DNA from: Tridacna crocea
Lineage: Eukaryota; Mollusca; Bivalvia; Cardiida; Cardiidae
Direction: 5' to 3'
Length of the DNA stretch: 64,000 nucleotides
Assembly (NCBI GenBank): GCA_943736015.1
Contig: OX031071.1
Coordinates: 29,978,619-30,042,618, forward strand
Shown: positions 10,662 to 21,900 of the stretch, piece after piece
Layout: each line of letters starts with the position of its first letter
Position numbering within the stretch: the first letter of the stretch is position 1
The notes under the pieces: model-generated
What the model saw: the letters and a program-made list of their open reading frames with translations, nothing else
Databases searched by the model: none
What the model was told of the DNA's origin: nothing
Program-made: the position numbers and the translations under genes

Positions 10662-10828
10662 GACAAGTTCATGTTTTACAGAAAACAATACAACGGCAGC
10701 TCTGATTGCTCGTACGAATCATCAGAACTGCTGCTTTGCTGTTTTTAAAGCTTCCTTTTCCAATAGTTAAAGTTTGCATGTGAACAATATAAATTTAGAT
10801 CAGACTCCGAAAAGGCACACTCAAGAAT

Positions 10829-11062
10829 TTAGTAATTGCTTACTTGTATGATCCGTATTTCAAAGAGCGTGAAACCAATATTACTGAGTAAGGAGAGAAA
10901 AATGGTTACGAGTATTTTCCCCTTCTCCCACAGTGTTTTCAAAAAGTATCCCAAAAACCTTAAACGCCAGTTTATGTAGTAAATGGTTGACATTGACAAT
11001 GCTGTCTTCCGGTTCTTAAGCCCTAGACTGCTAAGCGCGACTGACTGACCTTTAGCGGACAC
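10829..11062. mobile_element. Decayed TTAA-type MITE
   Basis: Holds AAAATGGTTACGAG, TTTTCCCCTTCTCCCACAGTGTTTTC and flanking arms, but the termini are not recognisable. Confidence 0.45.
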
Positions 11063-11067
11063 TGTCG

Positions 11068-12045
11068 ATCAAGATCAGACTGCACAGAGCGAGCATCCTG
11101 ATCTTGGATTTACAGTGTCTGATGCAGAGATATTTTCCCCAAATATTTAACTTTAAAGTAGCAACATTTGGAGTTTTACCATCGGCTCAATTTTTTTTGT
11201 TTCTTTAAAATAGCAGAGTTAGAGTTAAATGAACTGTGAAGATGTAGATCAGACTGCACAAAAACAGCATTCTGATCTTGGATTTACACTGTCCGATGCA
11301 GAGATATTTTCCCCAAAGATATAATTTTAAAATAACAACATTTGGAGTTTTACCATCGGCTCAAATTTTCTGTTTCTTTTAAAAAGCAGAGTTAGAGTTA
11401 AATGAACTGTGAAGATGTAGATCAGACTGCATAGAACGAGCATTCTGATCTTGGAATTACACTGTCCCAATGCAGAGATATTTTTCCCAAAGATATAACT
11501 TTAAAACAACAACATTTGGAGTTTTACCATCGGCTCCAAATTTTCGTTTCTTTTAAATAGCAGAGGTAGAGTTAAATAAACTGTGAAAATGTAGATCAGA
11601 CTGTAGATCAGAGATATTTTCCCCAAATATATAACTTTAAAACAATAACATTTGGAGTTTTACCATTGGCTCAGAATTTTCGTTTCTTTTAAATAGCAGA
11701 GGTAGAGATAAATGAATTGTGAAGATGTAGATCAGACTGTAGATCAGAGATATTTTTCCCAAAGATATAACTTTAAAACAACAACATTTGGAGTTTTACC
11801 ATTGGCTCAGAATATTCATTTCTTTTAAATAACCGTAGCAGAGTTAGAGTTAAATGAAGTGTAAAGATGTAGATCAGACAGCACAAAAAGAGCATTCTAA
11901 CTTGGATTTACACTGTCCAATGCAGGGTTATTTTTCCCAAAGATATAACTATAAAACAACAATATTTGGAGTTTTACCATCGGCTCAAAATTTTCGTTTC
12001 TTTTAAAAGTAGAGTTAAATGTACTGTGAAGATGTAGATCAGACT
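11068..12045. repeat. Tandem satellite, about 140-175-bp unit, six to seven copies
   Basis: Each unit carries TAGATCAGACTG, usually a GCATTCTGATCTTGG segment, GAGATATTTTCCCCAAA, AACATTTGGAGTTTTACC and GCAGAGTTAGAGTTAAATG. Starts near 11071, 11246, 11419, 11591, 11728, 11871 and 12036. Two middle units lost the TGCAC...GATCTTGG palindrome half and are shorter. Confidence 0.85.
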
Positions 12046-12129
12046 GATATATTCATTTGAAAATAATCACATATTTATTCAGTCTACGTTTTACTGTACT
12101 TTAGACCGACCATTTTAAGGTATTCGGTT

Positions 12130-12330
12130 ATTTAGTGGATTATAAAGACGTAGATCAGACTGCTCACAACTTATTAATTTATTTGATTGATTTCACATAA
12201 GTATTGATGGTATTTTAGACAGCAGTAAAGACGTAGATCAGTCTGCTCACAACCAATTAATGATTTCACATAAGTATTGATGGTCTTTTAGACAACAGTA
12301 AAGACGTAGATCAGACTGCTCACAACAAAT
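12130..12330. repeat. Short tandem repeat, about 78-bp unit, three copies
   Basis: Three units contain AAGACGTAGATCAG(A/T)CTGCTCACAAC followed by TTTCACATAAGTATTGATGG. They share the GTAGATCAGACTG motif of the neighbouring satellite and follow it directly. Confidence 0.75.
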
Positions 12331-12553
12331 CAACCTATTCATCTACATGTCAAAACTAACATATTTGTACTGAAAATTCAATGATTAATTATTATTTTTA
12401 TTATTATTATTAATATCATCATTATGTTTAATTGATAATTTTAAACATTAATAATCCACCAGAAAAGCTAACAAGGTGTCTGCAATATCTATGCAGGCTG
12501 ATCTTGAACATATTTTTTTCCAAATAAAGCAACCAGTCTTGTAGTCAAAGACA
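12331..12553. other. AT-rich spacer with ATT microsatellite
   Basis: TTATTATTATT tract near 12390-12425 with no other feature. Confidence 0.6.
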
Positions 12554-12779
12554 TAACTCATTACCAACGACAAAATTTTAGGTTTGTCCAAATTAAAAGC
12601 ACTTGCAGACGACAAAATAAAAGTGACTAAAGAACTAAAATTTGTTTTACGAAAGGTAGAAAACATTGTAGGAAAAAAAGAAATTGCTGGTTACCAGCAT
12701 TTTCTCCTTTTTTCACAGTGCTTTCAAAAGGCTTCTTTCTCAGGGTTGTCAAAAATAGGGATTGTGTGGTAATGGGTAA
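12554..12779. mobile_element. TTAA-type palindromic MITE
   Basis: From TAACTCATTACCAACGAC to GTGTGGTAATGGGTAA. Central hairpin AAATTGCTGGTTACCAGCAT lies between ACATTGTAGGAAAAAAAG and its mirror. Full-length but diverged at the ends. Confidence 0.8.
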
Positions 12780-13345
12780 GGTTTATTTTTCCCTTGCTAT
12801 CAAGTTTTTACGACCCCAAGAAATAAAACTTTAGGAATCCTTGCCAATTACTGGTAAAAAACATTGTGAGAACTTGAGATGTTGTTTGTTTTTTCCCATA
12901 ATGTTTACCACCCGTTCTTGGACAAATTTCAACTTTGGGCTATTTTTCGTCTGTAGATGCTTTGTATTTGGACAGGGGTACATAATTGTTATTTGGGAAA
13001 GGTTTGAGTCAAGTAGATATCTATGTCTTGAAAACAAGGCTTTGCGTTATACTATGAGCCTTTAGTTATAAATGCATGGTTAAGTTATGGTTAACCCTTT
13101 ACTCCATAGATACTCATTTTGACTTATCAACAACAGACAGTTTTTGAAAACATTTATTTGAGGCCTGTTAAGTTATCTTATCGATAACCTGCACTACACC
13201 AGTCAAATTAATCTGAAACTGACGAATTAATGGTACCTTACGTTATGTACAGAGTTTAATCTGGTATGAAACGATTTCTGAAAAGCTAAAAACTCACAAG
13301 ATTTTAATAGTTCCAACTTTGTTTCTTTTTTTTTTGTTTTGTTTC
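12780..13345. other. No gene seen; MITE fragments
   Basis: 12840-12990 holds decayed MITE arms (AAAACATTGTGAGAAC, TTTCCCATAATGTTTACC). 13093-13160 holds AACCCTTTACTCCATAGA, the left end of the MITE subfamily also seen at 38567, without its mate. Confidence 0.5.
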
Positions 13346-13576
13346 TTAACTCATTACTAAACTTTAAAATTTTGGTTTTGTCCAAATCGAAAGAACTTGC
13401 AGATGACAAAATAAAAGACTGAAAATTTGAAATTTGTTTTCTGAACGGTTGAAAAACAGTGTATGAAATGGAGGAAAATGCTGGTTACCAGCATTTTCTT
13501 CCTTTTTCCACAATGATTTTTAAATGCTTCTTTCTCGGGATCGTTAAAAGTAGGGATTGTGTGGTAATGGGTTTTA
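13346..13576. mobile_element. TTAA-type palindromic MITE
   Basis: From TTAACTCATTACTAAAC to GTGTGGTAATGGGTT, with core GGAAAATGCTGGTTACCAGC. All family landmarks are present (TTTTGTCCAAATCGAAAG, TTGCAGATGACAAAATAAAAG). Confidence 0.8.
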
Positions 13577-13810
13577 AATCCTTACGCCGACCGGTCTTGA
13601 AAACATGGTGTTCAGTAGAGAAACTGGTAGTTATGTTGCTAATATTGGTATTATTCCTTTAATACTTTTCGAATATGTTGACAAGCCTGTAATAGAACAG
13701 TGTGGAAAAAGGAGGAATAAATTAGTATGAACTAATAATATCTTCCTAAAAGCAGTTCAAACAAGGAATGCTTTTTTGTCTAAAAGAATTATGAAAGTCT
13801 TTGAAAAATC

Positions 13811-14981
13811 AAGTGGGCCATGATGGACCTAATATCGCTCACCTGATTCTTTTGACAAAACATGACCCGTTTTCAATCTCTTTTGAGATATTAATATGAT
13901 AAACATTCCACCAAGTCTTTCATCAGTTACTGACCCGAAATGATCAACTTGCAAACTGGTGAAAGACCGACGTTCTGACCAAGTTTCATTAATATTACAT
14001 CTAAAATGATGCTTCTAGAAAGTAAGCAAGGTTTTCGAAGAGTTGACCTAGTGACCTAGATTCTGATGCGACAATACCAATTTTCAAACTCTTTCAAGAT
14101 ATTATCAAGACAAACATTCTGACCAAGTTTCAAAAGTTTTTTACTAAAAATGTAGCCCATAGAACATACACAATGTTTTTCTAAGATTTGACCTAGTGAC
14201 CTATTTTTTAATCAGACATTACCCATTATCAAATATTTTTGAGATATGACTAAGATAAATATTCTGAAGAAGTTTCATGTGTGTTGGATTGAAAATGTGG
14301 CATCTAGAGTATACAAAAGGTTTTTTAAGGTTTGACCAGGTGACCTAATTTCTGATCCATAATAACCCATTATCAAAATCTTTTGACATATCACTAAAAC
14401 AAACATTCAGGCCAAGTTTGAAGAGTATCAGACTGGAAATGTGGCCTCTAGAGCGTACACAAGGTTTTCTTCTAATTTTTGGTCCAGTTGCCCATTTTTT
14501 TACCCCATATGACCCATTTTCAACATCATCCAAGGTACTATCAAGACAAACATTCCGACCGAGTTTCAGGAGTATCGGACTGAAAATGTATCCTCAAGAG
14601 CATGCACAAGGTTTTTTCTTAGATTTGACCTAGTTATCTAGTTTTTGACCTGACATAACCCATTTTTGAACTCGTTTGAGATATTATCAAGGCAAATATT
14701 CTGACCAACTTCCAAGAGTGTTGGACCAAAAATGTTGCATTTAAAGCGGTCACAAAGTTTTCTAAGATTTTCCCTAGTGACCTGGTTTTTTATTCGACAT
14801 GGTCCATTTTCAAACTCGTCCGAGGTACCACCAGGACAAATATTCCGACCAACTTTCAAGAGCGTTGGAATAAAACTGTGGCGTCTAGAGTGTATACAAT
14901 GTTTCCCTAAGATTGGACCGACTGACCTAGTTTTGACCTGACATGACCCATATTCGAATTCGTCCCAGATATTATCAAAGC
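13811..14981. repeat. ~145-bp minisatellite array, first part
   Basis: Opens with GGGCCATGATGGACCTAATA and ATCGCTCACCTGATTC, then repeats a unit built of TTTGACCTAGTGACCTA, GACATGACCCATTTTCAA, GATATTATCAAGACAAACAT, TTCTGACCAAGTTTC and AATGTGGCCTCTAGAG. About eight diverged units. The family A element at 14982-16795 splits the array, which resumes at 16796. Local frames of 60-120 codons are by-products. Confidence 0.85.
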
Positions 14982-15735
14982 TTAGTGATCGACCTAATTT
15001 TTTGTCCAATCAGAGGGGAGTATTTGTGGAAATTTTTTACCTCTTAAGAGTCCATAAAATTTCATCTGCTTGAAATAAAGACAGCCGTTCCGCATGTACA
15101 AATTCTACTGGCTCCTCCCATATCTACGTAAAATTGATTCATGCTCCTCCAAACCATTTAAAGCACGATTTGAAAATTGTTACAACACAACCTCAACCCT
15201 TTACCAAGTAATCCTGTATGTTATCGGTGAAAGTTTGATTTTAGAAAATATTGCAGAAAAGGGGGAAATTGCAATAAAGGACTTGAGAAATAAAACAAAA
15301 TCTGATTTTTCTTCTCTATATTTCTATCCCCAATAAATTTTAGACCCAAATGGACGACCCAAGTAGCTTTTGCGTACTTTAACGATCAATCTGCAGAGAG
15401 CGTGTAGTCTGATCATGAATTCAAACATTGTGCTAAACAGCGCAATATTAAAATTTATGGACTGATTGCACGTTGTCCGTTCTGTATCATGACAAAAATT
15501 TGACAACAAAGAAATGACATTTGAAAATCTCGAAAGTAAGAAAGTTTATCTACAGCAAGAGCCAACTGATTAGTTTTTAGAAAAGTTCAACTTGTCCTTT
15601 TGTTTTCTTTTAAACATAACCCTAAAAAAGATAGTATTTAGCAAGTACAGGTATAAAGGAAAGTCCGAAAATGCTTGACATGCACTCTTTACAAGATGCC
15701 AAAACTTTAGGCTCCAGCATATTAAAAGCAGCCCA

Positions 15736-15800
15736 GCCACGTATGGTTAGTGTATCTGACTCGTAACCTGGAGCTTACGGGTTCGATACATGGTTGCGGC
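15736..15800 (+). pseudogene. tRNA-like segment in family A copy 2
   Basis: Matches 4481-4548: GGTTAGTGTATC, CTCGTAACC and GGGTTCGATACATGG. A small deletion before the A box and a mismatch in the T arm make it more decayed than the first copy. Confidence 0.5.
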
Positions 15801-16688
15801 GAACTCTCTTTCCGGTAAACTTTTGCATGGAACTTCTGATGCATGGTGAGAAAATTAGTCAGTGGCTTTGGAAAGAAAGTTGTGTCAGTACTGGTGTGAA
15901 AAAGCAAGGAAACAGAAGCGGTGTAAAATAACAATCATCTGTAAATTAACCAATTATTCAATCTCTTAAAATGTCGACCTCATTTGATAACAATTGATAA
16001 TGAGGAACAACAACAATTGAGATGGTAGATTGTTTCCAAATGTCATACCTAGATTATCTTATATATCCAAGGACAACGCATTTATAAATGAGAAGTGGAT
16101 AAATTTGTGATACCTAAAATGTTGACATTTAAAAATCAATATATACTATAATTTATAGTGTTTTGCATGTACCTTAAAGAACGAAATCTATTGATAAACA
16201 TGTGAACTTGTATTTTTTGAAAAAATCAAAAAAAAAAAAAAAAAAGAATGCAATCATAAATCATATCAGTTACCTGTTTTTACAAGTTCTTGTGTGGGCA
16301 ATTGCAACAATTGCAAACATGATATATCCTTGAAAATTTCGTCTAAGTCATTTCCTAAGGTCAAAATTTGGTTTGGCTTCCGCCATTGTAAAGACAGCAA
16401 TGCCATGCACTTTTCTTTCGCAAAATTTGGGCTTGGAGACACGCATAACATGAGGGTACTGTGCATGTGGAAATCCACGTGATAGCGTTGTTTTCTCGTG
16501 TTTCGGGAAAACAAAACAATGAAATTTGATGAAAGTCATGTTTCTTGATATACTTATGTCATGTGGGCGTGTTTATAGGGTCATGCGGTAATAAAGGCAT
16601 GTCTTTGCATAATATCTAGGACAAACTTTATAGAGAATGCAGTCTCTATAAAATGATTTATATAAAAACCCAGTCGATCACTAAGTTG

Positions 16689-16789
16689 GTTAGAGCACAA
16701 AAAAGAGAATTCTTCGAGAAAATAAACGCTACGGAGCAGAGCGTCTTCGCTTTTATTTTCTCGAAGAATTCTCTTTTTTGTGCTGTAAC
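16689..16789. repeat. Terminal palindrome of family A, copy 2
   Basis: Arms GTTAGAGCAC... and ...GTGCTGTAAC with loop CTACGGAGCAGAGCG. One arm mismatch relative to copy 1. Confidence 0.85.
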
Positions 16790-16795
16790 CATTAC

Positions 16796-16965
16796 AAAGA
16801 TTCTGACCAACTCTCAGCAGTACTGGGCAGAAAATGTGGCCTCTCGAGCTTTCACAAGATTTTTCTTAGATTTGACCTAGTGACCTAGTTTTTAACCCGA
16901 CATGACCCTAACCACACCACGATCGCAATAGCTCACCATGAACACTTCGAGCTCAGGTGAGCTAA
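16796..16965. repeat. ~145-bp minisatellite array, continuation and right end
   Basis: Continues the split array (AATGTGGCCTCTCGAG, GACATGACCC) and closes with ATAGCTCACCATGAAC and GCTCAGGTGAGCTAA, an inverted form of the opening ATCGCTCACCTGA. The array thus looks bounded by short inverted ends. Confidence 0.7.
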
Positions 16966-18009
16966 AAGGAAGAAATGTAAATATTAGAATCTTGACCATT
17001 ACTCTTTATTTAGACACATTGTGTAATAGTGGTGAAATTAAATTGATATTAAAAAGTTATATATTTTTTTAAATCACGTCCTTTGATGTAAATTATAACA
17101 ACAGGCCTGTAAATGAGTATTTCCTTTTTGCGTATGGCATATTTTGTTAGAGCCGTCAAAAGAAAAGAACGCTTGTATAGTTTTATGTTGCAACAAGTTC
17201 GTAAAACTCTTTCTTCTGTTTAAGTTTAAATACTGCCTTGCAGTTTGTGAGTGTTCCGTTGCACTGAGTACATTTCAAGGTATAATAACAAAAAGTAAAG
17301 TTTGATGTAAATCTTACGAACGTAAAAGTTTGAAACAAATCCATAGCCCCAATACAAACCGCACCTGAGAAAATTTCAATGTATAATAAGAAAAATAAGT
17401 ATGGTTATCAATAAAAAAAAATCTCTAGTTGTTGCATGAATTATGTTCTTTGATTAGAAATTACGACGGCCATTGTGATTTTGTCACAGCTTTAATTCAC
17501 TTGATAGAGAAGTTTTAACATGGTTTAGTTTGAAGTTCAAGCCTAAACATATTTCTTTTACATCGATTGTAAAAGTAAGTCATTGCAATGTATATTTATC
17601 ACTCAACAAGTACTTGTGCCGTGACGTAGATAAATCCAAAGGATTGAAGCCTCTCGTCAAGTGTTTCGAACCCGGAACCTTTCCTGTGTAGTGTTGTACC
17701 CCAACAACTGAGAAATCTTCTTTCTCTGTTTGTTTACATTATTTGGCTGGTTTGTTCAACTTTGTACTTATACGTCTTTAAATCTCATGTGAAATAAGAA
17801 CAATTGGACAACAGTTCTGATATTTGTTTTTCTTTTGTTTCCAATGTACTGTTCCGTCAGCTTTACATCAGAAATACATTACAAATACCGCGGTATCTGT
17901 TCCTAAACAATGACATGTACATATCAGAATATTGATATTGATAAAATGGTCCTTATACAGATACATATCTTAAAACTAAGAAAACTTGTTTCGAAAAACA
18001 ATACAGAAG
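16966..18009. other. No gene seen
   Basis: AT-rich. A weak minus-strand tRNA-like B box (GGTTCCGGGTTCGAAAC, reading back from about 17688) is present without a convincing A box or stems. Confidence 0.5.
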
Positions 18010-19360
18010 AGTCTTAGTGGCCCTAAAATCACTCACATGAGCTTTTTTTAACAACCATGATCAAATCCAACCTCTTTAAGATATTATTTACATATATTAT
18101 ATGACAAACTGTCATAAGTATTAAACTGAAAGTGTGACCTCTTTAAGCGTGTACACAAGCTTTTTCTAGAATTTGTCTCCATAATATCTCAACATGACCC
18201 ATTTTCAACATGCTTTAGATATGATAAAATTGAACCTGTATGTAATGGAAAAATATCTGCGTGTCATGAAATAACGTTATATCAGGCGTTCCATAGAATC
18301 ATGGTGGCCCAAAAATCACTTATGTGAGCCTTTTGCTAAAAAATGACCGAATCCAATCTCCTCTGAGATATTATTACATACATTTTAACAAACTTACATA
18401 AGTATTGGAGTAGAAAAAACTTGTGTAGCCTCTGCAAGAGCTGTAGAGTTAGTCTCGGTGATATCTCAACATGACCCATTTTCAAACATGTAGATACTAC
18501 CATGACAGACATTCTGACCACCTCTCATTGGTGTTTGGACAGAAAGTGTAGTTTCTAGAAACATGGTGTTTCCAAAATTTTATCCACTAACCTAGTTTTG
18601 GATCCATTTGACCTTTTTTTCAATCTCATCTGAGATATCATCAAGGAAAACATTGTGGCCAAATTCCATGAGTTTAGGCCGAAACTTATGGCCTCTAGAG
18701 TGTATATTAGGTTTCCAAAAGATTGGACCTAGTGACCCTTTTTTTATTGTATACCACACATTTCCTACACTGCGTCCAAGATGTTCTCAAGATAAACATT
18801 TTGGTCAACTTTTATGAGTATTGAACCGAACATGTGGTCTCAAAAGCGTTCACAAAATACTTCAAAAGGTTTGACCCTATGACCTAGTTTGTGACCCGAC
18901 TTAACGTATTCAAAAGTGGAATGAGGTATCGTCATGGCAAATATTTTTCTTATTTGGCAAAATTTTGAATCTGTGACGTATTTATTGAACCCTACTTAAC
19001 CTACATTGTATAATCTTGTCCAAAATATCATGAAAAAATCTAACCTAGTTTCATTAGTATTTAACTGACATTGTGGCCTCTAGACTTTTCTACTTTTTGA
19101 CCCCCACCTGACCCATTTTTAAACTCAAAACTCATCAAATATATCAATAGTATAAACATTCTGATTAATTTTCGTAAGTATTGGAGTAAAGTTGTTGCTA
19201 ATAAGCATACACTACCTTTTTTAAGATTTTATGTTATAATCTAGATTTTTACCTGATGAGACTTCTTATCAAACTCATGTAATACATTATCAAGACTAAC
19301 CTTCTGACCATGTTTCGAATGTATTAGACTGAAAATTCCGCCTCAAGGGCGTACACAATG

Positions 19361-19392
<32 letters not shown>

Positions 19393-20760
19393 GACCCAAT
19401 CAACTAATTATGACCTGACGTGACCCATTTTCAAGAGCTGTCCGACTTATTATCAATTCAAACATTCCGACCAAGGAGTGCCTGACAAACAATGTGGTCT
19501 CTAGAGTGTACACAGGATTTTGTAAGATTTGACCTTCTGACCTAGTTTGTTTACCGGACATGTTCTTTAACCCTTTAGCAGACGACAAAATTTTAGCTTT
19601 GTCAAAATTGAAAGCATTTGCAGACGACAAATTCTAATGTGGCTCAAATGGTGCAAATTTTCTTTGATAGGGTAGGAAACATTGTGGGAATAGGCGGAAA
19701 TACTGGATACCAGCAATTTCTTCTTTTCCCACAATGTTTTCAAAAAGGCTTCTTTTCCAGGAGCGTCAAAAATCGGCATTTATTTGGTAAATGATTAAAC
19801 AAATATTTCGAACATGCGTATTAGACTAAAACTGTGACCACAAGCAAGTCTTTTTAAAGATTTGACACGTGACCTACTTTTTTTAACTCGCTGTGACCAA
19901 TTTTTTAACGGTATCTTATTGAAAATATGGTTCCTATAGGGTAAGATTTTTCTAATATTTCATCTGGTGACCTAGTTTTATCGCACTTGACTCATATAAG
20001 GAAACAAACATTGCGGTAAAACAAAATTACATTGCTGCTAGGAAGTCTGAACTCCTTAAATAAAAACAGAACAATAGGCATTTTTTTAAAGATTTGATAG
20101 TGTGACCCAGTGTTTGACCCGATTTTTTTTCGTTTCGTTCACTCGACTGAGAAATTATAAAGACAAAATGTTCTGACCAGGTCTTACGAACATGAAAGTT
20201 CTCAACAAATGCCTAGCTGACATACAATCAGCATCTAGCGGTTTTCGAACCCATGCGGACAGATATCCTCGTTTTTCGACATTTTAAAGACCAATGCCAT
20301 AATCATTGCGATAAAGTGCTATCTCCCTAACGCTGTTGTTAGGTATTGTAATTAAATCAGGACAAAGAGCTCTACGCATCAAGAAGTAGTCTCCCGTAAC
20401 ACCAAGTTTTAAGTGTTTAAGCTTACCGTGGCAAGGTCTTTTTTAAGTTTGATCGAGTAATCTATTATTTTAGCTCGCACAACTCGATCTAGAATTCTTC
20501 CGAGATATCATTAAAATGTGGTCTTTAAGACAAACCCAAGCATTTTCGATGATATGAGCCTTGACCTGGCTTTTGACCAAATTTCAAACGCGTACGAGAT
20601 ACCATCAAAGTAAACATTCCTACCAAGTTCCACGAGTTTCTGACATAAAATGTGGCCTAAAGTGTGTAATCAAGGATTCCCCAATATTTTACTCTGACCT
20701 AGTTTTTAACCGGACCGGACCTTTTTCAAGAAAACATGCATAGCAGTAAAGCAAAATTAC
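18010..20760. repeat. Diverged ~145-bp minisatellite array, second locus
   Basis: Opens GTGGCCCTAAAATCACTCAC, restarts at 18302 (GGTGGCCCAAAAATCACTTA), and repeats TGACCTAGTTT, ACATGACCCATTTTC, GTGGCCTCTAGAG with heavy divergence up to about 20760. A TTAA-type MITE interrupts it at 19567-19798. It is older or less homogenised than the first array. Confidence 0.7.
19567..19798. mobile_element. TTAA-type palindromic MITE inside the minisatellite
   Basis: Flanked by TTAA (19567-19570 and 19795-19798). Contains CCCTTTAGCAGACGAC, TTGCAGACGACAAATTC, the hairpin arms ACATTGTGGGAATAG and its mirror, and ends near GGTAAATGATTAA. Confidence 0.8.
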
Positions 20761-21660
20761 GTTGCTGCCACAAAGTTTGAAAACGAACAATATGAAACGG
20801 AGCTCTGAGGATCATTATTTCTGGAAGATGATTTAAGCATTACCAAAAATCTCATATATCTAAAATAGTAAAGGAACACGTTTTTCGTACTCTTACATAA
20901 GACTCTTTTTTTTTTTTTTTTTAAAAAAAGTCACTGTATTACGAAAGGAAGGGATAAACTTTTTTATCAATATCCCAAGTTAAGACGGGACCGAGGAAAA
21001 TGGCTTTCGAAACCAACATTTCTTCTTTTCTAGCAATGTTTTCTATCTTCTTTAAGACGAATTCAAACTGATCTAATTTGTCTTCTGCAAATGCTTTAAA
21101 TTTGGAGAAGTCTGTAATTCTCTCCCTCTCTCCTTCTCTCTCTTAAAAACATGGCCATGTTTTTACTTCGGTTATCCAAGAGTGTAGATCCAAGATCAGA
21201 GTGCAAACTTCTGTGCTGTCTGATCTTAATCTACATTGTTCACTAAGAGTACAGAGTCGCGCTTAACAGGAAGGGGAGGGGGGTATTAGTTTTGTTATTG
21301 ATTAAACAAAAATGCTGTCCAAAAAAATGAATTTTACAATCAGGCACAAAATAAAACAAAAGATAGAGTGACCTTACAACTTTTAGCTTTGAAATTTATT
21401 TCTGTGTCAGCGACTTACACTTGGACATAATGTACAATAACAGACTGACTTCCTCACTGCTATTTCCAATAACTTTTCTATGGTATTAATATTAATTTAA
21501 AACTGCATTTTATCAATCGCTTTTTTTCCCCTTGGGCAGTTCCCTATTTTTTAAAAGACAAATAGATGGAATGTAGGAAAAACACATTATTTTAAAGGCT
21601 TATTTTTTCATTTTGCAGAATACTTAGCCCCGTACGTTGTTGTTTATTGTTAGCTCTACT
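20761..21660. other. No gene seen; MITE half and short palindrome
   Basis: 20960-21120 holds a decayed MITE half (GCAATGTTTTCT, GTCTTCTGCAAATGC). 21184-21235 is a copy of the dispersed palindrome GTAGATCCAAGATCAGAGTG / CTGATCTTAATCTAC. Confidence 0.5.
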
Positions 21661-21900
21661 GGCTGAAGGCCAGCAGAGCTTATGTCATGGCGTGTTTTCC
21701 GTCGTCAGTTCGTACGTACGTCTGTCTGTCCGTACGTACGTCTGCTTATCGTTTGTTTGATTGGGTATATATGAATATAATGTTACTGTTGAATGTGAGG
21801 GTTCTGTGCTTCTGTGCGTATATGTAAGTTTCATTTTATGTATGTATTTATAACGTATACATGTTTTTTTTTCTATATATGTGAATTTTGTAATCATTAA
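21655..21900. repeat. Dispersed repeat opening CTACTGGCTGAAGGCCAGCAG
   Basis: TACTGGCTGAAGGCCAG is followed by GAGCTTATGTCATGGCG and runs of CGTACGTACGTCTGTC. The block resembles the leader of the 55964-56158 type of repeat, with an iterated C/T/G-rich tract. Confidence 0.5.

Larger units (their letters stand above)
14982..16795 (+). mobile_element. Family A Helentron-like non-autonomous element, copy 2, in a minisatellite
   Basis: 1814 bp from TTAGTGATCGAC (14982-14993) to TAACCATTAC (ends 16795), with the inverted subterminal 12-mer at 16673-16684 and a palindrome at 16689-16789. Its target is readable because it sits in a tandem array: joining the flanks (ATTATCAAAGC plus AAAGATTCTGACC) recreates an intact array unit (compare ATTATCAAGGCAAATATTC near 14690), with nothing duplicated or lost. 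Insertion without target-site duplication is the rolling-circle signature. A poly-A tract near 16230 and small indels distinguish it from copy 1. Confidence 0.85.

Noticed and set aside
14638..15009. 123-codon minus-strand frame with repeated GQNIC and VKN motifs
   Set aside because: The repeats come from the ~145-bp minisatellite, and the N-terminal part crosses into the family A element.
20215..20290. Weak minus-strand tRNA-like B box (GGGTTCGAAAAC)
   Set aside because: No A box at the right distance and no stems can be drawn.
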